A model generated the notes under the pieces. It was not told the origin of the DNA. It did not search any database and saw nothing but the letters and a program-made list of their open reading frames with translations. A DNA stretch of 64,000 nt, taken from the NCBI RefSeq assembly GCF_028736035.1, contig NZ_CP117866.1, positions 5,642,001 through 5,706,000 of the forward strand, read 5' to 3'. Made by a program: the position numbers and the translations under genes. Of this stretch, positions 50,046 to 58,853 are shown piece by piece (position 1 is the first letter of the stretch; the number at the start of each line of letters is the position of its first letter). The stretch comes from Streptomyces sp. T12 (GTDB taxonomy: Bacteria > Actinomycetota > Actinomycetes > Streptomycetales > Streptomycetaceae).

Positions 50046-50151
50046 GGCTCTACAGACCGGGACGCCGTGGGAACTCGGCCGCTGTCTCAAGGCCCGGGTT
50101 CGCTCCTTTGCCTACGGCGTAGGCCAGACCGTATCCACCAGGGCAGGCCCG

Positions 50152-50502
50152 TCAGCCCAGCAGCGCGAACAGCCGCCCCAGTGCCTCCAAGACGGGCCTG
50201 CCCACCTCGCCCACGGTCGCCGCGATCTGCGAGACGGACGCCAGGATCATGCCGCGCTCACGCAGGGCGGCCCGGTCGGGGGTGAGCGCGGGCAGCGCGT
50301 TCTCCACGGTCTGGGCCTGGTCCGGGGTGAGCACCGGGCGCAGGTCGTTGAGGAGGCGGGTGAGGTCCGTCACGGCGGCTTGGAGCTCGGTGTCCTGAGC
50401 GGTGCCGTCGTTCTGGACGACGGTGCCGTGGTTGATGCCGATGACCCTTTCGCCGCCGTTCACGTTGACGACGTCTCCGTAGTAGTTCGATGTGTCGCTC
50501 AC
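50152..50502 (-). CDS. Small protein with N-terminal VVNVNGG motif
   Basis: 116 residues, ATG overlapping the stop of the preceding gene. The N-terminus [19 protein letters not shown] resembles the C-terminal end of the upstream protein. The rest is helical ([20 protein letters not shown], then [19 protein letters not shown]). The shared short Gly/Asn/Val motif in two adjacent proteins is the pattern of amyloid-type signalling pairs, but the motif differs from the common classes and no effector domain is evident. Unknown function. Confidence 0.6.
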   Translation of the reverse strand: MSDTSNYYGDVVNVNGGERVIGINHGTVVQNDGTAQDTELQAAVTDLTRLLNDLRPVLTPDQAQTVENALPALTPDRAALRERGMILASVSQIAATVGEVGRPVLEALGRLFALLG

Positions 50503-51107
50503 AGTTTGATCCCCGTGTTTCCCCTGCCGCCGTTCATGTTGACGACAGAACCGAAGTTGTTCGTCGTGTTGTACTGCTCGAGGACGGCGGAGAACTCGTA
50601 TTCCGGGTGGTCGATCGCGTACACGATCTGCCCGGCGATCGCCCGCAGTTCATCCATGGTCGGCAGGGTCAAGACCACCCTGGAACCGCTGTTCAGCTCG
50701 ACGACCAGCACCGGCTTCCTCGACCAGAGCAGGACGGCGCAGACAATGACCAGGGTGAACAGGGTCAGGACGCCCGGGGCAGGGCCGCCGCCCCCGCCGC
50801 CCCCGTCCGTGGAGTCGAGCCGGGCGGAGACCAAGAAGGCGACGACCACCAACAGCAGGAAGTAGACGCCGGCCTTGCCCCAGGCGGGCTTCAGCCTGAA
50901 CACTTCGACCCAGCTGACATTGCGCAACGGAACCGCCGCCGACCCCACCCACAGGATCTGCCGCTGGACCCGGAGTTCCAGCGGCTTTCCCCTGCGGGGA
51001 GGCAGCGGCATCGGCTGTACCTGAGGAGGCGGCTGAGACGGGGGCCGGGGCGGAAGCTGTGGCGGAGGCCCGGGAGGTGGTACGCCGATGCCGCCTGTGT
51101 GATCCAT
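50499..51107 (-). CDS. DUF6232-like membrane protein with C-terminal VVNMNGG motif
   Basis: 202 residues. A Pro-rich N-terminus (about 1-40), a PH-like strand region ([20 protein letters not shown]), two membrane segments ([16 protein letters not shown] and [16 protein letters not shown]) and a C-terminal beta part. The last 15-20 residues [17 protein letters not shown] echo the next protein's start. The architecture fits DUF6232. Membrane-linked, function unknown. Confidence 0.6.
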   Translation of the reverse strand: MDHTGGIGVPPPGPPPQLPPRPPSQPPPQVQPMPLPPRRGKPLELRVQRQILWVGSAAVPLRNVSWVEVFRLKPAWGKAGVYFLLLVVVAFLVSARLDSTDGGGGGGGPAPGVLTLFTLVIVCAVLLWSRKPVLVVELNSGSRVVLTLPTMDELRAIAGQIVYAIDHPEYEFSAVLEQYNTTNNFGSVVNMNGGRGNTGIKL

Positions 51108-51216
51108 GGTCCCCCCGTGCTGTCGTCACAACCACCCGCTCAGTGCGTGGCGCGGGAGCATCATTAAGCCTGTGCGGGGTCGTGGGACGGCAGACGAGAT
51201 ACGGCCAATGTCATCG

Positions 51217-51735
51217 TCACTCGTCGTCGGCGGCGTCCGGGTCCCGCAGCGGCCGCAGGACGCCGGGCAGGTCGGGGAGCTGGAAGGAGTACCGGCCCAG
51301 CATGTTGATGTGGTGCCGTACGAACGGTGAGAGGCGGGCGACGTCCTCGTCACGGATGTCGAAGCCGTCCGCCCGTAGTTGGTGCACCGCGGCGTCCATG
51401 TACCGGGTGTTGAAGAGCACGAGGGCGTTGAGGACCAGGCCCAGGGCGCCGATCTGGTCTTCCAAGCCGTCCTGGTAGCGCTGGTAGAGCTGTCCGTGCC
51501 GGCCGTGGAAGATCTTGCGGGCGAGGGAGTGGCGGCCCTCCTGGAGGTTGGCCTGGCTCTTGATCTGGCGGCGGTAGCCGGGCTCGTCGGCCAGGCGCAG
51601 GATGTGCAGGGTCTTGGCGATCCGCCCGTAATGCGCGATCGCGTCACCGAGCGGGTCGGGCGCCCGTCCCGCGACAAAGGAGACGCTCCAGGCACAGAGC
51701 GCGGTCATCGACACGGTGTCGGGCGCCACGTACAC
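51217..51735 (-). pseudogene. C-terminal fragment of a Tn3-family transposase
   Basis: Reads YGRIAKTLHILRLADEPGYR, EGRHSLARKIFHGRHGQLYQ, ALGLVLNALVLFNTRYMDAA and LSPFVRHHINMLGRYSFQLP, the end of a Tn3 TnpA DDE domain. About 800 N-terminal residues are missing, and the first about 30 residues of the open frame are unrelated. No terminal inverted repeats were seen. Confidence 0.8.
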
Positions 51736-51812
51736 CAGCGCGGGCTACAGACAGTCCTTGCAGAGCGCCCTGGACCGGGCCGGCGTCTGATACATCGACT
51801 TCTCGACCGGCA

Positions 51813-52784
51813 CTAGCCGAGCCACGCCTTCACCTTGTCGGGGTGGGCCTCGACCCACTTCTTCGCCGCCGCCTCCGGTGTCATCTTGTCGAGCGCGATG
51901 TACTTGGCGACGGTGTTCTGGTCGTCATTGGTCCACGTGAAGTTCTTCACCAGGTCGTAGGCCGGGCTGCCCGATTTCGCGAACCGGGTGCTGACGATCT
52001 TGTCGAGGTCGAACACGGGATAGTCGCAGGCGACCTTCGCCGGGTCCGCGTCGCAGCCCTCCGTGTGCTTGGGCAGCTCGACGTGGGCCAGCGGCACCTC
52101 CGAGAAGAACCACTGTGGCTCGTAGAAGTAGCCGATCACCCACTTCTTGTTCTTCTCGGCGTCCCGGAAGGCCTGGATCAGCGCGGTCTCGCTGCCCGCG
52201 TACACCACCTTGAAGTCCAGCTTCAGGTTCTCCACCAGGGCCTCGTCGTTGGTCTGGTACGACGGGTCGCCGTCGAGGAGCTGGCCCTTGCTTCCCGACT
52301 CGGAGGTCTTGAAGTTCGCGGCGTACTTGTCGAGGTTCTTCCAGTTGGTGATGTCCGGGTACTTCTTCGCGATCCACGGAGGGATGTACCAGCCGATGAT
52401 CCCCTTGTTGCCGGTCGGGCCGAGGGCGACGGCGGTCTTCTGCTCGGTGATGTACTTCTTCCTCAGGTCGTCGTGGCCCCAGTTCTCCACGATGGCGTCG
52501 ACCTCGCCCGTCTCGAACCCCTGCCAGCCGATCTCCGCCTTCAGGTCCTTCTTGACCACCTTGCAGCCGAGTTCCTGCTCCGCGACGTAGGCGATGACGG
52601 CCGCGTTGGCCTCGTAGCCCACCCACGGGCTGACCGCGAGGTCGAAGGTGCCGCACTTGCCCGAACTGCCGTCCGCCGCGGCGGAGTCGTCACCGACCTT
52701 CGCCCCACCGCAGGCGGTCAGGGTGAGACCGAGTACGGCCATCCCCGCCGCACCGGGACGCCACAGTCTTGCTCGCTTTGCCAT
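51813..52784 (-). CDS. Glycine betaine/choline-type ABC transporter substrate-binding lipoprotein
   Basis: 323 residues, signal peptide with lipobox LTACG (Cys about 25). The ProX/OpuAC fold is shown by SPWVGYEANAAVIAYVAEQ, VENWGHDD and YFYEPQWFFSE, with Trp/Tyr residues that form the aromatic box for quaternary amines. No permease or ATPase gene is next to it. It follows the formylglycine enzyme gene by 74 nt in the sulfatase unit, so it may bind a sulfated or quaternary-amine compound handled by that sulfatase. Confidence 0.85.
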   Translation of the reverse strand: MAKRARLWRPGAAGMAVLGLTLTACGGAKVGDDSAAADGSSGKCGTFDLAVSPWVGYEANAAVIAYVAEQELGCKVVKKDLKAEIGWQGFETGEVDAIVENWGHDDLRKKYITEQKTAVALGPTGNKGIIGWYIPPWIAKKYPDITNWKNLDKYAANFKTSESGSKGQLLDGDPSYQTNDEALVENLKLDFKVVYAGSETALIQAFRDAEKNKKWVIGYFYEPQWFFSEVPLAHVELPKHTEGCDADPAKVACDYPVFDLDKIVSTRFAKSGSPAYDLVKNFTWTNDDQNTVAKYIALDKMTPEAAAKKWVEAHPDKVKAWLG

Positions 52785-52857
52785 GGTCCTGCTCCTTGTG
52801 CGCGGGTGTATCGCGCCGTTGTCCGAGCGATGGAGTCGAAGATGGAGTCGAAAGGGG

Positions 52858-53778
52858 TCACGTCATGTCCAGGGCGCACCGGAACCCCACGTTGCCGGTT
52901 GCCGAGTCCGGGAACAGGCCCTGCCGCGCGGCGACCCGGTAGCGGCGGCAGTAGGACGCGTGGCAGAGATAGGAGCCGCCCTTCGTGACGCGCTGCTGTC
53001 CACCGGGGACACCGGGGGCGCCGGGGGCGCCGGAGGAAGGGGAGAACGGGTCCTCGCACCATTCCCAGACGTTGCCGGTGGCGTTGTACAGACCGAAGCC
53101 GCCCGGCTCGAAGGCGGTGACCGGACAGGTGCCGTACCAGCCGTCGGCCGTCGGGTGCCGGTTCGGGAAGTCGCCCTGCCACACGTTCATCCGGGGGCGG
53201 CCGCCCGGCTCGAACTCGTCGCCCCAGGGGAACACCTTCGCGTGCAGTCCCCCTCGGGCGGCGCGTTCCCATTCCGCCTCGGAGGGCAGGCGTTTGCCTG
53301 CCCAGGCGCAGTAGGCGCGGGCGTCGTCCCAGTCGACATGGACGACTGGGTGATCCGCCCGGTCCTCCCAGGTGGAGTGCGGCCCGTCGGGGTGGCGCCA
53401 GTCGGCGCCCTCGACCTGCCGCCACCAGGGCGCGCCCACCACGCCCCGGGTCGGCGGGAAGTCGTCCGGGAGCAGACCGGCGAAGACGAACGACCAGCCG
53501 ATCCGCTCGGCCGAGGTGCGGTACCCGGTTTCGGCGGCGAAGCACGCGAACTGTGCGTTGGACACCGTGCAGGCGTCCATCCAGAACGCGTCGACGTACA
53601 CCGTCCGCACCGGGCCTTCCCCGTCGGCCGGGTAGGCGAGTGCGTCCTCGCTGCCCATGAGGAACTCGCCGGCGGGGACGGCCACCATGCCCTCGGTGGC
53701 CGCCGGGCGGACGGTGGACTGCCCAGGTCCCGGTGCCCGGTCCGCGGCCCGGCCGCCGGACGGCGTGCAGCAGCTCAC
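52858..53778 (-). CDS. Formylglycine-generating enzyme (sulfatase-activating)
   Basis: 306 residues from GTG at 53778, overlapping the sulfatase stop (GTGA). FGE-sulfatase fold motifs GEFLMGSEDALAYP and HPVVHVDWDDARAYCAWAGK are present. The copper-binding active-site cysteines fall at 272 and 277 (SYLCHASYCRRYR), the same numbering as in the characterised S. coelicolor enzyme. It oxidises the Cys of CxPxR in the adjacent sulfatase to formylglycine. The SGAPGAPGVPGG loop insertion near 250 is not usual. Confidence 0.92.
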   Translation of the reverse strand: MSCCTPSGGRAADRAPGPGQSTVRPAATEGMVAVPAGEFLMGSEDALAYPADGEGPVRTVYVDAFWMDACTVSNAQFACFAAETGYRTSAERIGWSFVFAGLLPDDFPPTRGVVGAPWWRQVEGADWRHPDGPHSTWEDRADHPVVHVDWDDARAYCAWAGKRLPSEAEWERAARGGLHAKVFPWGDEFEPGGRPRMNVWQGDFPNRHPTADGWYGTCPVTAFEPGGFGLYNATGNVWEWCEDPFSPSSGAPGAPGVPGGQQRVTKGGSYLCHASYCRRYRVAARQGLFPDSATGNVGFRCALDMT

Positions 53779-56147
53779 TGGGCCCCCATGACGCGCCGGT
53801 GCAGTCCGCCGTCGAACTCGGACGACTCGGTGCTCCGGTCGTCCAGATCGATGCGCACCGTGTGCAGGATCCCGGTGAACTCGTTGTCGAGGACCGGATA
53901 GTCGTCGGTCACCGGTGTACTCAGGTCCACCCCTACGTCGAGCGTCTCGTCGAAGGAGAAGTAGTACGGAATGGTCCGCTCGACCCGTCCGGTCGCGTGC
54001 TTCTCACCGTCCACCAGGAGCACGGCGGTCCCGCCCTTGCCGAGTCCTCCGCCGTCGTAGTCGAACTCGAGCCGGATCTCGTGCCGTCCGGGTGCCAGGG
54101 GCTCGCCGCCGCGCACGGTGTACAGGCTCATGCCGAAGTAGTTGTAGGCGTAGGCCGGCCTGCCCCCGGTGAAGTACAGGGCCCAGCCGCCGAACCGGCC
54201 GCCCTGCGCGATGAGCACGCCCTCGGCGGCCGCGCCCTCCGGCAGCTCGACGTCAGCCGTGATGCTGTGCGAGCGGTTCTTGACGTTGAGGGTCGTCTCC
54301 TCGGTGAACCGCCGCATTCCCGCGCGGTAGGTGACGGACGTCCGGTCGCCGAGCAGATCGATGCGGCCGGCCACGGCCGGGTTCTCCCGCTCGGTGACCC
54401 GGTCGTCCAGGGGGAACACCTGGTACTTCGCCGCCTCGATCAGGAACAGGTCCTGCAACTGGCGCAACTTCTCGGGGTGTTCGGCGGCGAGGTCGCGGGC
54501 CTGGCTCCAGTCGCGGTCGATGTCGTAGAGCTCCCAGACGTCGTCGGCGAACCTCCTGTCCTTGTCCGGCACCATCTCCCAGGGGATGCCGTGCCGGGTG
54601 ACCGCCATCCAGCCGCCGTGGTAGATGCCCCGGTTGCCGCACATCTCGAAGTACTGGGTACGGCGGTGCTCGGGCGCCCGGGCGTCGGCGAGCGTCCGCC
54701 GCATGCTCGCCCCCTCGATGGGCTGCTGCGGCACCCCGTCCACGCTGAACGGCGCCGGGACTCCCACGCAGTCCAGGATCGTCGGCAGTACGTCGATCAC
54801 GTGCGAGAACTGGTGACGCAACCCGCCGCGCTCGGGGACTCCCCGCGGCCAGTGCAGGATCATGCCGTCCCGGGTGCCGCCGAAGTGCGAGGCCACCTGC
54901 TTGGTCCACTGGTAGGGAGTGTTCAGTGCCAGCGCCCAGCCCGCCGGGGCGATCGGGTAGCTGAGCGGGCCGCCGATCTCGTCGAGGTGGTCGATCATCT
55001 CGTCCGGGTCGTCCACGATGCCGTGCCCCAGCCGGTGCTCGACGATCGTCCCCTCGATGCCTCCCTCGCCCGAGGCGCCGTTGTCACCGAGGATGTAGAG
55101 GACGATCGTGTCGTCCAGCTCGCCGAGTTCCTCCAGTGCGTCGAGGAACCTGCCGACCTGTACGTCGGCGTGCTCGGTGAAGCCCGCGAAGGTCTCCATG
55201 AACCTGGCCGCCAACCGGCGCTGGTTGTCGGTGAGTTCGTCCCAGTGCGGCACGCCCTCGGCCCAGGGCGCGAGTTCCGCGTCCTCGGGAACCACTCCGA
55301 GTTCCTTCTGCCGCTCCAGGGTCAGTTCGCGCTGGCGGTCCCAGCCGTGGTCGAACCGTCCCCGGTACTCCTCCTGCCACTCCCGGCCGACGTGCAGCGG
55401 AGCGTGTGCGGCACCCAGCGCGAGGTAGGTGAAGAACGGCCGGTCCGGAGTGAGCGTGCGTTGGGTGCGCACCCAGTCGATGGCGTGGTCGACGAGGTCC
55501 TCGGACAGGTGGTAGCCGTCCTCGGGCCGGCGATCCGGCTCGACGGGGGTGGTGCCCTGGTACAGCAGCGGGTACCAGTGGTTCATCTCGGCGCCCATGA
55601 ACCCGTAGAAGGTGTCGAACCCCTCCCCGGTCGGCCAGCGGTCGAAGGGCCCGACCGCGCTGATCTCCCGCGGGGGTGTCTGGTGCCATTTGCCGAAGGC
55701 GGCCGTACTGTAGCCGTTGCCCTGCAGGATCTGGGCCATGGTCGCCGCGCTGCGCGGCCGGAACCCGTTGTACCCGGGGGCCGCGGTGGTCATCTCGGTG
55801 GTGCCGCCCATGCCCACCGAGTGGTGGTTGCGTCCGGTCAGCAGGGCCTGCCGGGTCGGCGAGCACAGGGCCGTCACGTGAAAGCGGGTGTAGCGCAGCC
55901 CGTTGTCCGCGAGCCGCTGCGCGGCCGGCATCTCACACGGTCCGCCGAACGCACCGGACGTGCCGAACCCGAGGTCGTCGACGAGCACGATCACCACGTT
56001 CGGCGCGCCCTCGGGCGGAGGGACCGGGCCGATGGGGGTGAAGGCGGTGAAGGCGGTCTCCTGGTCGTGGACGTCCATCGCGGTCGTCAGGGGCCGGCGG
56101 GTGTCCGGCCGCGGAAGTATGTGCCGGCCGGCGTCGAACTCAGTCAT
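53775..56147 (-). CDS. Type I arylsulfatase
   Basis: 790 residues from ATG at 56147. The sulfatase core has metal-binding VLVDDLGFG (Asp57, Asp58) and modification site CSPTRQALLTGRNH with Cys95 to be converted to formylglycine by the next gene's enzyme. No signal peptide. The C-terminal about 200 residues form a beta-rich domain of the AtsA-like large sulfatases. It hydrolyses a sulfate ester, probably to gain sulfur or carbon. A LysR gene with a palindromic box lies upstream. Confidence 0.92.
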   Translation of the reverse strand: MTEFDAGRHILPRPDTRRPLTTAMDVHDQETAFTAFTPIGPVPPPEGAPNVVIVLVDDLGFGTSGAFGGPCEMPAAQRLADNGLRYTRFHVTALCSPTRQALLTGRNHHSVGMGGTTEMTTAAPGYNGFRPRSAATMAQILQGNGYSTAAFGKWHQTPPREISAVGPFDRWPTGEGFDTFYGFMGAEMNHWYPLLYQGTTPVEPDRRPEDGYHLSEDLVDHAIDWVRTQRTLTPDRPFFTYLALGAAHAPLHVGREWQEEYRGRFDHGWDRQRELTLERQKELGVVPEDAELAPWAEGVPHWDELTDNQRRLAARFMETFAGFTEHADVQVGRFLDALEELGELDDTIVLYILGDNGASGEGGIEGTIVEHRLGHGIVDDPDEMIDHLDEIGGPLSYPIAPAGWALALNTPYQWTKQVASHFGGTRDGMILHWPRGVPERGGLRHQFSHVIDVLPTILDCVGVPAPFSVDGVPQQPIEGASMRRTLADARAPEHRRTQYFEMCGNRGIYHGGWMAVTRHGIPWEMVPDKDRRFADDVWELYDIDRDWSQARDLAAEHPEKLRQLQDLFLIEAAKYQVFPLDDRVTERENPAVAGRIDLLGDRTSVTYRAGMRRFTEETTLNVKNRSHSITADVELPEGAAAEGVLIAQGGRFGGWALYFTGGRPAYAYNYFGMSLYTVRGGEPLAPGRHEIRLEFDYDGGGLGKGGTAVLLVDGEKHATGRVERTIPYYFSFDETLDVGVDLSTPVTDDYPVLDNEFTGILHTVRIDLDDRSTESSEFDGGLHRRVMGAQ

Positions 56148-56339
56148 GTATTTCTCCGATTCGGGGCCCGGCGGGGAAATGTGACGCCTTCTTTTCGCGG
56201 CCGAACTACCGGCGTAACACAGCTGCCTTCAGCGACCTCCGGAATATCTCTGCCCGCGATGCAGTAAAAATGTCAGCCGCCGCCGACGCCGGTCAACAAG
56301 GCGCCCTGAATTCTCGTGAACCGGTTTTGAATGAAGGCA

Positions 56340-56354
56340 ATAGAAGGCTTCTAT
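56340..56354. promoter_or_regulatory. Perfect LysR-type palindrome ATA-N9-TAT
   Basis: ATAGAAGGCTTCTAT is a perfect palindrome with the ATA-N9-TAT pattern of LysR sites. It lies 193 bp upstream of the sulfatase start and 28 bp upstream (sequence-wise, to the left) of the LysR stop codon, so it can control the sulfatase operon. Confidence 0.65.
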
Positions 56355-56381
56355 ACCCGCAGCAGGTGTGGGCAGCAGGTG

Positions 56382-57263
56382 TCAGTCCCGGGCGGGCGAG
56401 GACGCCAGGTCCACGAACGCCTGGGCGGCGGGAGACAGCGGGCCCGACCGCCAGACCAGCCGGCCGTGGCGCAGCAACCGGGGCCGATGGGACAGCATCC
56501 GGGCCCCGTGCAGGGCAGCGTCCCGGGCCATGGAGGCCGGCAGCAGGGCGGCGCCCACGCCGGAGAGGACCAGCGGCACGATCATCGCGCGGTGCGCGGT
56601 CTCCACCGCGATCCGCGGAGCCACGCCCAGCGCGGTGCACACGTCGTCCACCGCAGCCCGGGTCTCGGTGCCCGGCGGTGTCACGATCAGGTCCAGCGCG
56701 GCCAGTTCACGCGAGGTGATGGTGTCGCCCGCCGGATGCGGATGGTCCGCGGGCAGCACGACATGCATCTCCTGCTCCGGGAGGTCGATACCGCGCAGGT
56801 CCGCCGTGGTCACCGAGGCGTCCACCAGACCGAGTTCGCACTGCCCGGCCGCGACCATCTGCGCCACGGCAGGTCCCTGCTCCGGGTCGACCACACGCAC
56901 GGAGACCTTCGGATGCGCGCGATGGAAGCGCCCCAGCATCCCGGCCAGCGGGTCGACCGAAAGGGTCGTCTGCGACACGATGTCGAGTCGGCCGCCGCTG
57001 AGCCCGAGGACTTCCCGGACCAGGGAACTGGCCGTGGACAGGTCGCGCAGGACCTGCTGGGCCGGCCGGACCAGCGCCTCACCGGCCGCGGTGAGGGCGA
57101 CGCCGTGCGGGAGACGGTGAAACAGCCTGCCGCCGAATTCGCGCTCCAGGGACCGGATCGCATGCGACAGCGAGGGCTGGGCGACATGGAGCGCAATGGC
57201 CGCGGCGGTAAATCCGCCGTGCTCGACGACGGCTATGAAGTATTCCAGCTGGCGTCGTTCCAT
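56382..57263 (-). CDS. LysR-family regulator upstream of the sulfatase operon
   Basis: 293 residues from ATG at 57263. Helix-turn-helix AAIALHVAQPSLSHAIRSLE and a standard effector domain (SGGRLDIVSQTTLSVDPLAG). It reads in the same direction as the sulfatase operon, with the ATA-N9-TAT palindrome between. It probably senses sulfate-related or substrate signals, by context only. Confidence 0.88.
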   Translation of the reverse strand: MERRQLEYFIAVVEHGGFTAAAIALHVAQPSLSHAIRSLEREFGGRLFHRLPHGVALTAAGEALVRPAQQVLRDLSTASSLVREVLGLSGGRLDIVSQTTLSVDPLAGMLGRFHRAHPKVSVRVVDPEQGPAVAQMVAAGQCELGLVDASVTTADLRGIDLPEQEMHVVLPADHPHPAGDTITSRELAALDLIVTPPGTETRAAVDDVCTALGVAPRIAVETAHRAMIVPLVLSGVGAALLPASMARDAALHGARMLSHRPRLLRHGRLVWRSGPLSPAAQAFVDLASSPARD

Positions 57264-57373
57264 CGGGTCTCCGTCGAGTCTCCGAGCATCCCAGGTCTAC
57301 CGCACGCCCCGGTCGGGCGAGTGGCAGGAACAGTGTCCACCCATGCCTCAAGGAAGCGGCCAAACGTCGAGGG

Positions 57374-57547
57374 ATGAGCGAGGCCGAGATCATCCGCCAG
57401 GGGATCCATCTCGCGGCGGTGACGAACCGTGTCCGAGACGAGCTGCTGTTCTCGCGGACCTTCGAGGGAGCAGGCCGTACGCCGTCCAAGGCCGAGGTCC
57501 GTGATGCGGCCGGCCGTGGAGAGGTGCCTCAGATGCTTCCTCGGTGA
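57374..57547 (+). pseudogene. Short remnant, possibly of an antitoxin
   Basis: 57 residues from ATG at 57374: SEAEIIRQGIHLAAVTNRVR, then LLFSRTFEGAGRTPSKAEVR, and an ending unlike the start. The sequence resembles actinobacterial RHH-type antitoxin proteins lacking the DNA-binding N-terminus. No toxin gene is present, so probably a remnant. Low confidence. Confidence 0.35.
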
Positions 57548-57645
57548 GGCGCGCATCGGCGATATCGCATGTGCGATCGGTTGGAGCGCTTGGGCGTCAG
57601 ACGGGGCGGAGGACCTCGTGCTCGCCCCCTGTGCCGAGTGGTTTG

Positions 57646-57987
57646 TCACCCTCGGTTGTTCTGGGCGATCAGCCACTGGGAGAGGTCGTCCGCGGTGGTG
57701 ACGACACCGTGGCCGCCGGCGGTGAACCAGCGGGGGTGCGCACGGGAGAACGTCGTGCGCTCCTGGGAGCGCCGGTCGGCCATGGTGAACTCGGGCAGGT
57801 AGCGGTGCACAGGCTGGTCCAGGTCGACTTTGAAGGACTCCACGAGCTCGGCCTCGGCCCGCGGGGACAGGGGGCTGGTCGCGGGGCGTGCCGCGAGGGT
57901 CTCGGTGCGGTCGACGACACGGTTCAGGACGAGACGGCCCATTTCAGTCATCGTGGCGCGGTCGGGTTCCAGGGGGAAGGGGTGCAT
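57646..57987 (-). pseudogene. Internally deleted serine hydrolase (beta-lactamase family)
   Basis: The strand reads VDLDQPVHRYLPEFTMADRR and, after a jump, AHPRWFTAGGHGVVTTADDL and SQWLIAQNN. The first matches the region before the SxxK of class C-like serine hydrolases, the second a segment about 150 residues later. The SxxK and YxN catalytic motifs are missing. So a fragment. Confidence 0.6.
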
Positions 57988-58148
57988 GAGGCAGTCCGAA
58001 GGCGGTGAGAGGGGGTACGGAGGTGGCAGCGGGACCGACTTCGCGGCCGCGGCGCGTGACCAGAATGCGCCGCCGAGCCCGGCATGCGATGGCGTAGTAA
58101 GTGCCCAGACGGCCCTGTGGCGGAGGATTGTTCGTCGAAGTGGCCGTT

Positions 58149-58649
58149 ATGTCGCATTTCATGCCACGACCCTTGTACGACCGTATCGACCGGGCGATCC
58201 TGGACCACCTCCAGCGCCAGGGACGCACCCCCAACGTCGACCTCGCCGAGGCCGTACGCCTGTCACCCTCGTCCTGCCTGCGCCGCACCAAGGCGCTGGA
58301 GGAGGACGGGGTCCTGGCCGGCTACCGGGCCGATCTGGACCGCGAGCGTCTCGGCCTCGGGCTGACGGTGTTCCTCTCCCTCAAGGTCGAGCACTCCCGC
58401 ACCACCTCCCAGGTGGTCGAAGAGGCACTGAAGGCGATCGACCACGTGGTCGCCTGCCATGTGGTCTCCGGCGACGCCGACTTCCTCGTCGAGCTGGCCG
58501 TGCCGGACCTGCGCACCTTCGAAAAGGTGCTCACCGACCAGATCCTGGCCATCGGTCCCGTTCGCGACGCCCGCAGCACCTTCTGCATCCGCACCGTCAT
58601 CGACCGCGGCCCGCTCCCCCTCGACTCCTGGCCCGCCCCGCGTGCATGA
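58149..58649 (+). CDS. Lrp/AsnC-family regulator
   Basis: 166 residues from ATG at 58149 (ATG at 58161 is possible). Helix-turn-helix NVDLAEAVRLSPSSCLRRTK and an AsnC-type ligand domain (SLKVEHSRTTSQVVEEALKA, then VVSGDADFLVELAVPDL). Such regulators respond to amino acids. The usual divergent amino-acid gene is absent; only the hydrolase remnant is upstream. Target unknown. Confidence 0.85.
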   Translation: MSHFMPRPLYDRIDRAILDHLQRQGRTPNVDLAEAVRLSPSSCLRRTKALEEDGVLAGYRADLDRERLGLGLTVFLSLKVEHSRTTSQVVEEALKAIDHVVACHVVSGDADFLVELAVPDLRTFEKVLTDQILAIGPVRDARSTFCIRTVIDRGPLPLDSWPAPRA

Positions 58650-58853
58650 CCGGACCACATGGCTTCAAGGGTTCTGAAGTCGCGGAGCAGGCTGAGGCTG
58701 CTCGAACGGCCGTCTGAGGAACGACCACTGCCCGTGATCTCCCGCTGGCACCGAGTTCATCGAACCCGTCCAGCACCGGCAGGATGCCTGCAGAAGGGCC
58801 ATCAGGCGCCAGGGCATCCGGTCAGCACGTCAAGATCCGTTCGAAGACGGGTC

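Noticed and set aside
57374..57547. A complete toxin-antitoxin module
   Set aside because: Only a short antitoxin-like fragment is present, with no toxin frame next to it.
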